NCBI GenBank assembly: GCA_029776125.1
Contig: JARVJS010000162.1
Coordinates: 1-5,491, forward strand
Source of the DNA: Nitrososphaeria archaeon
Lineage (GTDB): Archaea > Thermoproteota > Nitrososphaeria > JACIWG01
Direction: 5' to 3'
Length of the DNA stretch: 5,491 nucleotides
In this document: one piece after another, positions 1-5,457 of the stretch
Layout of the letters: the number at the start of each line of letters is the position of its first letter
Position numbering within the stretch: position 1 is the first letter of the stretch
Position numbers and translations under genes: made by a program
Notes under the pieces: generated by a model
Told to the model about the DNA's origin: nothing
Database searches by the model: none
The model's input: only the letters and a program-made list of their open reading frames with translations

Positions 1-60
1 CTCCTTAAAAAGCGACTAGAAGAGGAATTAAAATATACTAAAATGCTTGAACTTGAATAA
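1..60 (+). CDS. 3' end of an unidentified upstream gene (partial)
   Basis: Frame 1 is open from the window edge and reads 19 codons, ending LEEELKYTKMLELE before a TAA at 58-60. The residues are mostly charged (K, E, R) with regularly spaced leucines, as in an amphipathic helix or coiled-coil tail, but this is too short to assign a family. It lies on the same strand as the glycosyltransferase that starts 35 bases further on, so it could be the preceding gene of the same transcript. That it is coding is an inference from the open frame and the archaeal-like gene spacing. A chance open stretch of 19 codons cannot be excluded. Confidence 0.45.
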   Translation, partial: LLKKRLEEELKYTKMLELE

Positions 61-80
61 ATTTAGTGGAAAGAGTTTTA

Positions 81-88
81 GGAGTGAT
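81..88 (+). promoter_or_regulatory. Strong ribosome-binding site that sets the start of the first glycosyltransferase
   Basis: GGAGTGAT closely matches the archaeal Shine-Dalgarno consensus GGAGGTGATC. It sits 7 bases before the TTG at 96-98. This site argues against the longer in-frame start GTG at 66, which has no comparable motif, and against the GTG at 84, which lies inside the motif. Confidence 0.75.
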
Positions 89-95
89 TTGTCCT

Positions 96-1265
96 TTGCG
101 CATACTAATGCTTTCTTGGGAATATCCGCCTAACATAATTGGAGGAATTGCCAGACATGTGGATGAACTCTCAAAATTTTTAGTAAAAAAGAATGTAGAG
201 GTTACAATTATTACCCCAGAAGTTTCTGGAGCACCATTGTATGAGGTAAAAGATGGAGTGAGAATTTTCAGGGTGCCTATACAGATTCCAACGCCAAACT
301 TCTACACTTGGATATTCGTGCTAAATCATTTTTTTAGCAAAAAAATAGCCCAATTAACAAGGGAAGAAAAAACCTTTGACATAATACATGCACACGATTG
401 GATGACAGTACCATGCTCAAGTGAAGCTAAACTTTATACTGGTTCTAACTTTATACTCACATTTCATAGTCTAGAATTTAAAAGAAGTCAAGGTTCACAA
501 ACACTTGAATCAAGAATGATAGAGAGTATAGAATGGTGGGGTTCCTATGACGCACAGAAGATTATAGTATGCAGTGACTCTATGAGAAAAGACGTAATTG
601 AGAGATTTAATGTTCCAGAAGAAAAGTTGGTTGTTATACCAAACGGCATAGATCCAACAAGGTTAAATATGATAGTAGATGTTTCTGAGACAAGGAAAAA
701 GTATAATGTTTTTTGGAAAGAGATTATGATATTATTTGTTGGAAGACTTACACCTCAGAAGGGTTGCGAATATTTGATTCGTGCAATGCCATATGTTTTA
801 GGAAAGTATAATGCAAAACTTGTTATAGTTGGCGATGGACCTTCAAGAGGGTTTCTGGAATCAGAGGTTAACAGATTAGGCCTTTCAGGTAGAGTAATTT
901 TTACAGGATTCTTACCAGACGATGAAATGATAAAGCTTTTAAAGAGCACCGACGTTCTTGTCGTACCATCTGTTTATGAGCCTTTCGGTATAGTTGCATT
1001 AGAAGGTATGGCCGCGGGAGTACCAGTTATCGCATCAGATGTTGATGGACTTTCTGAAATTATAGAACATCAGGTCAATGGGATAAAAGTCTTTCCAAGA
1101 GATCCCTATTCTATATACTGGGGTATTGATACAATATTATCAAATCCTTCTCTTGCAGAATCTATTAAAAAGAGAGCTAAGGAAAGCGTGGATAAAAAAT
1201 TTAGTTGGAATGTTATAGCTGAAAAAACTATTGAAATATACAAAAAATTTTGTGATGATATTTGA
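96..1265 (+). CDS. GT-B glycosyltransferase, GT4/GT5-like (probable glucan or sugar glycosyltransferase)
   Basis: This is a cytosolic retaining glycosyltransferase of about 389 residues that should transfer a sugar from a nucleotide-sugar donor. I chose the TTG at 96 because a GGAGTGAT site precedes it and the protein then begins MRILMLSWEYPP, the usual start of this family; the GTG at 66 would add ten unrelated residues. The N-terminal Rossmann domain holds the glycine loop IIGGIARH (about 14-21), HAHDW (98-102) and FHS (123-125). The C-terminal donor-binding domain holds FVGRLTPQKG (214-223) and the E-x7-E motif EPFGIVALE (E295, E303). There is no signal peptide or membrane segment. The gene overlaps the next one by 4 bases, so the two are probably co-translated. 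It resembles the second glycosyltransferase in this window, so the pair look like paralogues. Acceptor and donor are not readable from sequence: a glycogen-synthase-like role fits the neighbours, but trehalose-type or glycolipid synthesis is also possible. Confidence 0.88.
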   Translation: MRILMLSWEYPPNIIGGIARHVDELSKFLVKKNVEVTIITPEVSGAPLYEVKDGVRIFRVPIQIPTPNFYTWIFVLNHFFSKKIAQLTREEKTFDIIHAHDWMTVPCSSEAKLYTGSNFILTFHSLEFKRSQGSQTLESRMIESIEWWGSYDAQKIIVCSDSMRKDVIERFNVPEEKLVVIPNGIDPTRLNMIVDVSETRKKYNVFWKEIMILFVGRLTPQKGCEYLIRAMPYVLGKYNAKLVIVGDGPSRGFLESEVNRLGLSGRVIFTGFLPDDEMIKLLKSTDVLVVPSVYEPFGIVALEGMAAGVPVIASDVDGLSEIIEHQVNGIKVFPRDPYSIYWGIDTILSNPSLAESIKKRAKESVDKKFSWNVIAEKTIEIYKKFCDDI

Positions 1266-1486
1266 ATATAGAATATCGAATTATTGTAATGCTAAGATAC
1301 GCAAATGCGCTAGATAGTAGAAGAGGACTGCGCCTGAACGAAATTCGAACATACCTTGGAGAACATGAAGAGCTTGTAAAAGAAGCTATTAAAAAACTTG
1401 ACAAGGAAGAAATGATATGTTTTGATGGCGAAAAAGTGTGGCTTGCATACAAGGGTTTTCTTGCATCACAAAAAAACTACAGCTGA
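1262..1486 (+). CDS. Small winged-helix DNA-binding protein, candidate regulator
   Basis: This 74-residue protein starts at a TTG (1262) overlapping the TGA stop of the glycosyltransferase (TTGA), with GTGAT at 1252-1256 as a likely ribosome-binding site. The ATG at 1289 would give a 65-residue alternative. The layout suits a winged helix-turn-helix: a first helix (about 5-18), a second helix LRLNEIRTYLG (about 23-33), a recognition helix EELVKEAIKKLDKE (about 36-49), then a two-strand wing MICFDGEKVWLAYKG (51-65). The GLRLNEI...LVKEAIKKL pattern is typical of small archaeal MarR/ArsR-like domains. No effector domain, cysteine cluster or membrane segment is present. The overlap with a glucan gene suggests local control of sugar genes or autoregulation, but that is inference. 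Fold assignment is by pattern only; the specific family is not recognised. Confidence 0.7.
   Translation: MNIEYRIIVMLRYANALDSRRGLRLNEIRTYLGEHEELVKEAIKKLDKEEMICFDGEKVWLAYKGFLASQKNYS
1470..1476 (-). terminator. Candidate oligo-T terminator for the galT transcript
   Basis: Seven consecutive A on the plus strand read as T7 on the minus strand, 11 bases after the galT stop. Archaeal RNA polymerase can terminate on T-runs without a hairpin. The run lies inside the final codons of the opposing winged-helix gene, so it could equally be just its lysine codons. Confidence 0.35.
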
Positions 1487-1487
1487 C

Positions 1488-2537
1488 CTATTCCACACCA
1501 TGCAGTTTAGCATACTCTTTTCTTGCAGACACGGCTAAAACACTGCACGCCTGTTCAGGAGGAACTGGATTCACATATATACCTGAACCAAGCTCGAGGC
1601 CAGCGTATGTGGTTAATCTTGGATAGACTTCAATGTGCCAATGTAGTAGCTTAGTAGTCTTCTTTTCTGGAGAAATATGAAATATCATGTTAAATGGAAT
1701 ATTTCCTAAAACTGAACCTAATGCCCCAAACATGACTTTAAGCATTATAGCAAGATCATCAATTCTATCAGCATTTATTTCAGAAAATTTAGTTTCATGC
1801 CTTATTGGATAAACCCAGAACTCGTACGGGTTAACCGATGCCCAAGGCGCAATCGTCATGAAATGTTTGGTTGAAAATATATGTCTAGGCCCACCAGTTT
1901 CAACCCTAATTATGCTACAATGCACACATTTTTCAAAAGACGGATGATTCTTGTAGGCCATTATTTCATTTGAGATTATTGGTGGAATATTTTGCGTTGT
2001 AACTATTTGTGCATGCGGATGCTTTATTGAGGCACCAGCAGCTCTACCATTATTAATAAATATTGAAACATATCCTACACCTTTAACCTTATTACCATAC
2101 AAGAACTGTGTAATGTCTCTCAACACCTCAATAAACGTTACCCACCTTTCCTTAGAAAAGGTGATGAATTTTTCATCATGGTTTGGTGTTGGAACTACAA
2201 CATAATGATAACCGTAAGCAGGTTCACTTTCAGTCGGATAGTTTGTATGTTCAGCATTAGGTTCAAGGGACATTATTGGATACTTGTTAGGGAAAACTCT
2301 TACAGTCCAATTTTTAACCCTCTCTTCTTCACTATCCTGTTTCTTAATGAAAATGTTGTTTTCGAGCACTAGAGTATATATTGATGGTGGAGTGAGATGC
2401 TCATTTCCTGGACAAAAATAGCAGAGACCCTCCTTAATATCTTCATCGATCTTTTCAAAATCCGATGGCCTTTTTGCTCTAGCAGGTTCTATAACAACCC
2501 ATCTTTCAAGAAAATAATCTTTTCTTAGCTCACCCAA
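1488..2537 (-). CDS. galT: Galactose-1-phosphate uridylyltransferase (GalT, HIT superfamily)
   Basis: GalT exchanges UMP between UDP-glucose and galactose-1-phosphate through a uridylyl-histidine intermediate (Leloir pathway, cytosol). I prefer the TTG at 2537: AGGTGA lies 5 bases upstream and the protein then begins MGELRKDYFLERWVVI, the family start. The GTG at 2546 would add three residues and sits inside that site. Numbering from the GTG form (352 residues): CYFC (C42, C45), H123 and H176 match the zinc-type ligands; NNG is at 165-167; the catalytic HPHAQ is at 176-180, with H178 the expected nucleophile; a second CVHC is at 207-210; and HWHIE (302-306) with FHISP (289-293) corresponds to the C-terminal metal/structural histidines. 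It ends with the usual GLELGSGIYVNPVPPEQA. Length is normal. It lies downstream of a glycosyltransferase in a two-gene operon, and no galactokinase is visible. Related enzymes include ADP-glucose phosphorylases, so a role in nucleotide-glucose turnover is possible. Confidence 0.92.
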   Translation of the reverse strand: MGELRKDYFLERWVVIEPARAKRPSDFEKIDEDIKEGLCYFCPGNEHLTPPSIYTLVLENNIFIKKQDSEEERVKNWTVRVFPNKYPIMSLEPNAEHTNYPTESEPAYGYHYVVVPTPNHDEKFITFSKERWVTFIEVLRDITQFLYGNKVKGVGYVSIFINNGRAAGASIKHPHAQIVTTQNIPPIISNEIMAYKNHPSFEKCVHCSIIRVETGGPRHIFSTKHFMTIAPWASVNPYEFWVYPIRHETKFSEINADRIDDLAIMLKVMFGALGSVLGNIPFNMIFHISPEKKTTKLLHWHIEVYPRLTTYAGLELGSGIYVNPVPPEQACSVLAVSARKEYAKLHGVE

Positions 2538-2542
2538 AAAAT

Positions 2543-2547
2543 TCACC
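2543..2547 (-). promoter_or_regulatory. Ribosome-binding site of galT with the upstream stop codon inside it
   Basis: On the minus strand AGGTGA is followed by ATTTT and then TTG. The TGA in this motif is also the stop codon of the upstream glycosyltransferase (2543-2545). A ribosome ending on the first gene is therefore positioned to restart on galT, which supports translational coupling and favours the TTG at 2537 as the start. Confidence 0.65.
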
Positions 2548-3787
2548 TGTGTAGAGCATTATTGTAAACCTTAATTGTTTCTTCCACAGCATTATCCCAA
2601 GTGAATTTTTCAATAACCCTTCTCCTACCATTTTTCCCAAACTGTTTCGCTCTCTCTAAATCCTCCAATAATACGTTTATTCCCCATGCAATGTCAGAGG
2701 GGTCATAGGGATTAACATGAACACCACATTGGTTTGGCCCAGAAGGTACAACAATTTCTCTTAGTCCAGAAATACCTCGTGCACCAACAACAACAGGCTT
2801 TTCCATGCTCATAGCTTCAAGCGCTACTATACCAAAAGGTTCATAAAGACTCGGAAAGACAGCCATGTCACAGGCAGCATAATGTAGTATTCGCTCTTCC
2901 TCGTCAATAAACTCGAATCTCGCCTTAACACAGTCGTTTAAACATAGATTAGATATAAGGTTAGAATAATATGCTTCACTTTCCGAAGTTCCAACAAGCA
3001 CAAGTTTAGCCTTTGGATACTTCTCTGAAACATGTTTCATGGCATATATTAGTTTGTCAACACCTTTTACGGGAACCAGCCGTCCAACAAACAGTATCAT
3101 CTGCTCATCATCCTTAATGCCATACTTTCTTCTAATGTATTGTTTTGCGTCATCACTTATCGCATTTGGGTCATATTTTTTGGGATCCACTCCATTGTAC
3201 ACAACTTGAACCTTTTCCTTTGGAATATCAAGGTTAGCGAGGTCATCAAGCATAGCATTGGACACGGTTACTATTTTATCAGCCACCTTTCCACCCATCA
3301 TTTCAAGTTCCACAATAGTCTTTGAACCATTACCCATACTTCTACCCTTCTCAGTAGAATGGAAATGTGTTACAAGAGGAAGCTTTAATTCTCTCTTACT
3401 GATAATGCCGCCTATAAAAGACAACCAATCATGGGCAACTATGAGGTCAAATTCTCTACCATCTAATTTTACAAGTTGGTTGATGAGTTTTGTTGCACAT
3501 AAAATATTGCTTGTCATAACGTTAGCGAAAAATCTTATTCCACTCCCCCATCTTGCAATGTCTTCCCTTACAACCGAAGGAAATATGTCCTCAATGTCAA
3601 CAACAGTCGGCCTATGAACTTCAACACCCCTATACATTTCATGCGTCTTTAGTTTTCCATCATTAAATGTAAATAGGCTTACATCATTACCTCTTGCCAC
3701 AATCCTTGGAGCTATTTCCGCAATGTATGATCCAAGACCTCCGACAATACGTGGTGGAAATTCCCAGCAAAAGACGGCAATCTTCAA
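2543..3787 (-). CDS. GT-B glycosyltransferase, glycogen synthase-like (GT4/GT5)
   Basis: This 414-residue cytosolic glycosyltransferase starts at a TTG (3785-3787), giving the family-typical MKIAVFCWEFPPRIVGG. The N-terminal domain shows the glycine loop VGGLGSY (15-21), AHDW (118-121) and HFHSTEKGRS (141-150). The C-terminal donor-binding domain shows FVGRLVPVKG (233-242) and the E-x7-E motif EPFGIVALE (E316, E324). The GGLGSY loop, the HFHSTEKG segment and the GARGISGLREIV stretch after the E-x7-E motif are reminiscent of compact archaeal glycogen synthases, which use ADP- or UDP-glucose to extend alpha-1,4-glucan. Synthases with these motifs are often near 400-550 residues, so it is at the short end but complete. 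It is first in a minus-strand operon, galT following directly, and is transcribed divergently from the GH57 glucan enzyme. I infer glucan synthesis; a GT4 sucrose/trehalose-type or polysaccharide transferase is the main alternative. Confidence 0.87.
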   Translation of the reverse strand: MKIAVFCWEFPPRIVGGLGSYIAEIAPRIVARGNDVSLFTFNDGKLKTHEMYRGVEVHRPTVVDIEDIFPSVVREDIARWGSGIRFFANVMTSNILCATKLINQLVKLDGREFDLIVAHDWLSFIGGIISKRELKLPLVTHFHSTEKGRSMGNGSKTIVELEMMGGKVADKIVTVSNAMLDDLANLDIPKEKVQVVYNGVDPKKYDPNAISDDAKQYIRRKYGIKDDEQMILFVGRLVPVKGVDKLIYAMKHVSEKYPKAKLVLVGTSESEAYYSNLISNLCLNDCVKARFEFIDEEERILHYAACDMAVFPSLYEPFGIVALEAMSMEKPVVVGARGISGLREIVVPSGPNQCGVHVNPYDPSDIAWGINVLLEDLERAKQFGKNGRRRVIEKFTWDNAVEETIKVYNNALHR

Positions 3788-3816
3788 AACTATCCTTTTA
3801 GGGTTATATTTGCCTT

Positions 3817-3824
3817 TTTATAAA
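3817..3824 (-). promoter_or_regulatory. TATA-like box of the glycosyltransferase-galT operon
   Basis: The minus strand reads TTTATAAA within an AT-rich block (TAAATTTTTATAAAAAGG). Its centre is about 33 bases before the TTG start at 3787, so with usual archaeal spacing transcription would begin near 3794 and leave a leader of only a few bases. AAGGAT at 3792-3797 is a weak ribosome-binding candidate. The box is near palindromic, so direction is inferred from the gene position. Confidence 0.55.
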
Positions 3825-3873
3825 AATTTAGATGACACACAATTTTTGTTTTAGGTTAAAAAAAATTGACAGA

Positions 3874-3922
3874 AGAGTATATTACTTTTCAAGTAAACTT
3901 TATTAGTAGTAGTAGAGTATAT
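3874..3922. repeat. Pair of 9-base direct repeats in the divergent promoter region
   Basis: AGAGTATAT occurs at 3874-3882 and again at 3914-3922, exactly 40 bases apart. The copies flank the likely TATA box of the GH57 gene, and a TAG triplet repeated four times (3904-3915) abuts the second copy. The placement would suit a regulator binding on one DNA face about four turns apart, but short AT-rich repeats also arise by chance. Confidence 0.4.
3896..3905 (+). promoter_or_regulatory. TATA-like box of the GH57 gene
   Basis: AACTTTATTA is preceded by an A-rich stretch that could serve as the TFB-recognition element. Its centre lies about 30 bases before the ATG at 3931, so transcription is expected within a few bases of the start codon, giving a leaderless or near-leaderless message. 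That agrees with the lack of a good Shine-Dalgarno motif before this ATG. An alternative box, GTATATTA at 3877-3884, would give a leader of about 25 bases. Confidence 0.5.
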
Positions 3923-3930
3923 GATGTGAA

Positions 3931-5244
3931 ATGACATACATTGTATTTGCTTTTGAAATTCATCAGCCTAGACGCTTAAATAGAATGTTCCCTTATGAGA
4001 GAATAAAAAGGATTGCTTCAGGAGAATCTGTAATGGAAAAATATTTTGATGACAAACTTAATAAGGAAATATTTACTAGAGTTTCAAAAAAGTGCTACAA
4101 TCCAACATTCGACATTCTACTTGAGACAGTAAAGGAAACTTCAGGCACAGATAAGCCATTCAAAGTGGCTTTGGGAATGAGTGGAATGTTTTTATATCAG
4201 GCAGCATTATATGAACCGCAGTTAATAGAAAAACTGAAGGCACTAGTTTCAACAGGAAATGTGGAACTTTTAGGTGGGACATATTATCATTCTCTAGCAT
4301 CTCTATCAAACCTTGGAATGAACGAATTCATATCGCAGGTAAAGGAACACAAGGATCTCATAAAACAGGTTTTCGGGTACGAAGTTAAAGTTTTCGAAAA
4401 CACAGAATACATTTATAATGATGCAATAGCGAAAACTATCGAAGGACTAGGATTCAAGGGAATACTAACAGAAGGAGTTCCAAAAGTTCTTGAATGGCGT
4501 ACACCAACATACGTCTACTCAGCCATAGGAACAGAAAACATAAAACTCCTACTACGACATTATATTCTATCTGACGATATAGGGTTTAGGTTTTCATTAA
4601 AAACTTGGAGCGAGTACCCGCTAACAGCAGAAAAATATGCTACCTGGCTTTCTCAGACAAGAGGAGATGTTATACTTGTAGCAGTCGATATAGAAACATT
4701 TGGGGAACACCATTGGAGTGATACAGGCATATTCGATTTCCTAAAATATTTACCAAAAGAGGTTGCGAAAATGGGAAACCTGCAATGGGCTACACCAACA
4801 GAAGTTATAGAAAATGTACCATCTTCTGGAGCAATAAGTGTACCTGTAGAGAAGACAATATCTTGGGCTGATGTTGAAAAGGATATTAGCGCATGGATAG
4901 ACAATTCAATGCAACGTATAGCATTTGATAGACTATGCAAGCTTGAACCTTATCTAAAAGAAATAAATGATGCGGGCATGTATAAGATTTGGAGGTTTCT
5001 ACAGCAAAGTGACCACTTCTATTACATGTCAACAAAAGGAGGTTCACCTGAAGCAGTCCATCAATACTTTAGCCCATTCAGCTCGCCTGCAGAAGCATAT
5101 GCAACATTTGACAGCATACTATCTGACTTTGAAGGCAAGATTGGAACATTATATTATAGGATTAAAAAGGCTAAGACACCAACAACACCTACAGCACCAT
5201 CTCAGCCAAGATACCAACAAACATATGGAACCTACAATAGATAG
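3931..5244 (+). CDS. GH57 family alpha-amylase / glucanotransferase
   Basis: This retaining glycoside hydrolase of family 57 has 437 residues and should act in the cytosol on alpha-1,4-glucan such as glycogen or maltodextrin, by hydrolysis or chain transfer. There is no signal peptide. The family's conserved regions appear in order: HQP (11-13); GGTYYH (115-120); FENTEYIYN (155-163), with E159 the expected nucleophile; VDIETFGEHH (252-261), with D253 the likely acid/base; and YMSTKG (365-370) in the helical C-terminal part. The layout and length resemble the Methanocaldococcus jannaschii GH57 amylase (about 460 residues, from memory). The last 22 residues, after KKAK, are a Pro/Thr/Gln/Tyr-rich tail without a recognised domain. 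The ATG at 3931 gives the family start MTYIVFAFEIHQP. It is divergent from the glycogen-synthase-like operon, and apgM follows by 51 bases. Exact specificity (amylase, 4-alpha-glucanotransferase or branching) cannot be fixed from motifs alone. Confidence 0.92.
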   Translation: MTYIVFAFEIHQPRRLNRMFPYERIKRIASGESVMEKYFDDKLNKEIFTRVSKKCYNPTFDILLETVKETSGTDKPFKVALGMSGMFLYQAALYEPQLIEKLKALVSTGNVELLGGTYYHSLASLSNLGMNEFISQVKEHKDLIKQVFGYEVKVFENTEYIYNDAIAKTIEGLGFKGILTEGVPKVLEWRTPTYVYSAIGTENIKLLLRHYILSDDIGFRFSLKTWSEYPLTAEKYATWLSQTRGDVILVAVDIETFGEHHWSDTGIFDFLKYLPKEVAKMGNLQWATPTEVIENVPSSGAISVPVEKTISWADVEKDISAWIDNSMQRIAFDRLCKLEPYLKEINDAGMYKIWRFLQQSDHFYYMSTKGGSPEAVHQYFSPFSSPAEAYATFDSILSDFEGKIGTLYYRIKKAKTPTTPTAPSQPRYQQTYGTYNR

Positions 5245-5256
5245 GAATGTTAAAGA

Positions 5257-5262
5257 TTTTTT
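5257..5262 (+). terminator. Candidate oligo-T terminator after the GH57 gene
   Basis: A run of six T lies 13 bases past the GH57 stop codon and is followed by another T5 run at 5271-5275. No hairpin is evident. T-runs alone can end archaeal transcription, and a separate promoter-like box follows, so termination here is plausible but weakly supported. Confidence 0.3.
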
Positions 5263-5270
5263 AACTAAAA

Positions 5271-5278
5271 TTTTTAAA
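5271..5278 (+). promoter_or_regulatory. TATA-like box before apgM
   Basis: TTTTTAAA, preceded by AAAA, is centred about 21 bases before the ATG at 5296. Archaeal spacing would put the transcription start at or within a few bases of that ATG. No Shine-Dalgarno motif is present in the short gap, which also suits a leaderless message. It suggests that apgM has its own promoter. Confidence 0.45.
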
Positions 5279-5295
5279 CTATAAGCCGTTGAGAT

Positions 5296-5457
5296 ATGAG
5301 GATACTTTATGTTATACTAGATGGGGCCGCAGATAGACCAATTCCACAACTGAACTATATTACAACATTGGAAGCAGCATATACACCCAATTTAGACTAT
5401 TTTGCAAGAAAATCAATTGCCTTTTCACCTTTGACAGTTTTGTCTATAAAGCAGTAA
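5296..5457 (+). pseudogene. apgM: Truncated archaeal phosphoglycerate mutase (ApgM), N-terminus only
   Basis: The frame reads MRILYVILDGAADRP, then LEAAYTPNLDYFARKS, the N-terminal signature of archaeal 2,3-bisphosphoglycerate-independent phosphoglycerate mutase (alkaline-phosphatase superfamily; converts 3- to 2-phosphoglycerate in glycolysis). The aspartate in LDG (residue 9) is a metal ligand in this superfamily. The family is about 400 residues long, yet this frame ends at a TAA after 53. Resemblance stops near residue 40-42: the expected glycine/proline-rich segment with PGSD-AH is absent, and no other frame continues it. The bases after that point instead encode a ribonucleotide reductase end on the other strand. 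It is therefore a broken gene, or an intact gene cut by a misjoined assembly. The gene follows the GH57 enzyme, a grouping also known from M. jannaschii (from memory). Confidence 0.75.

Noticed and set aside
66..95. Upstream GTG start extending the first glycosyltransferase by ten residues
   Set aside because: No ribosome-binding motif fits it, the extra residues do not match the family, and a strong GGAGTGAT site points to the TTG at 96.
1252..1258. GTGATGA resembling a C box of a C/D guide RNA
   Set aside because: No D box (CTGA) lies at a suitable distance, and the motif is better explained as the ribosome-binding site of the winged-helix gene.
1228..1452. 74-residue minus-strand open frame
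   Set aside because: Antisense shadow of the small winged-helix gene, which has a coupled start and a sensible fold pattern.
2162..2178. Perfect inverted repeat TGATGAA-TTT-TTCATCA
   Set aside because: It encodes the conserved H-D-E-K-F region of GalT and has no placement suggesting a terminator or operator.
3258..3617. 119-residue plus-strand open frame
   Set aside because: It lies entirely antisense to the motif-rich glycosyltransferase and shows no recognisable domain.
3921..3929. Two-codon mini-frame ATG ATG TGA just before the GH57 start
   Set aside because: Most likely chance in an AT-rich leader; predicted transcription starts at about this point or after it.
4653..4940. 95-residue minus-strand open frame
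   Set aside because: Antisense to the GH57 catalytic motif region, with no start signal or known domain.
4967..5284. 105-residue plus-strand open frame overlapping the GH57 end
   Set aside because: It is a shifted frame inside a well-supported GH57 gene; the His/Gln-rich content reflects the tail's codons in another frame.
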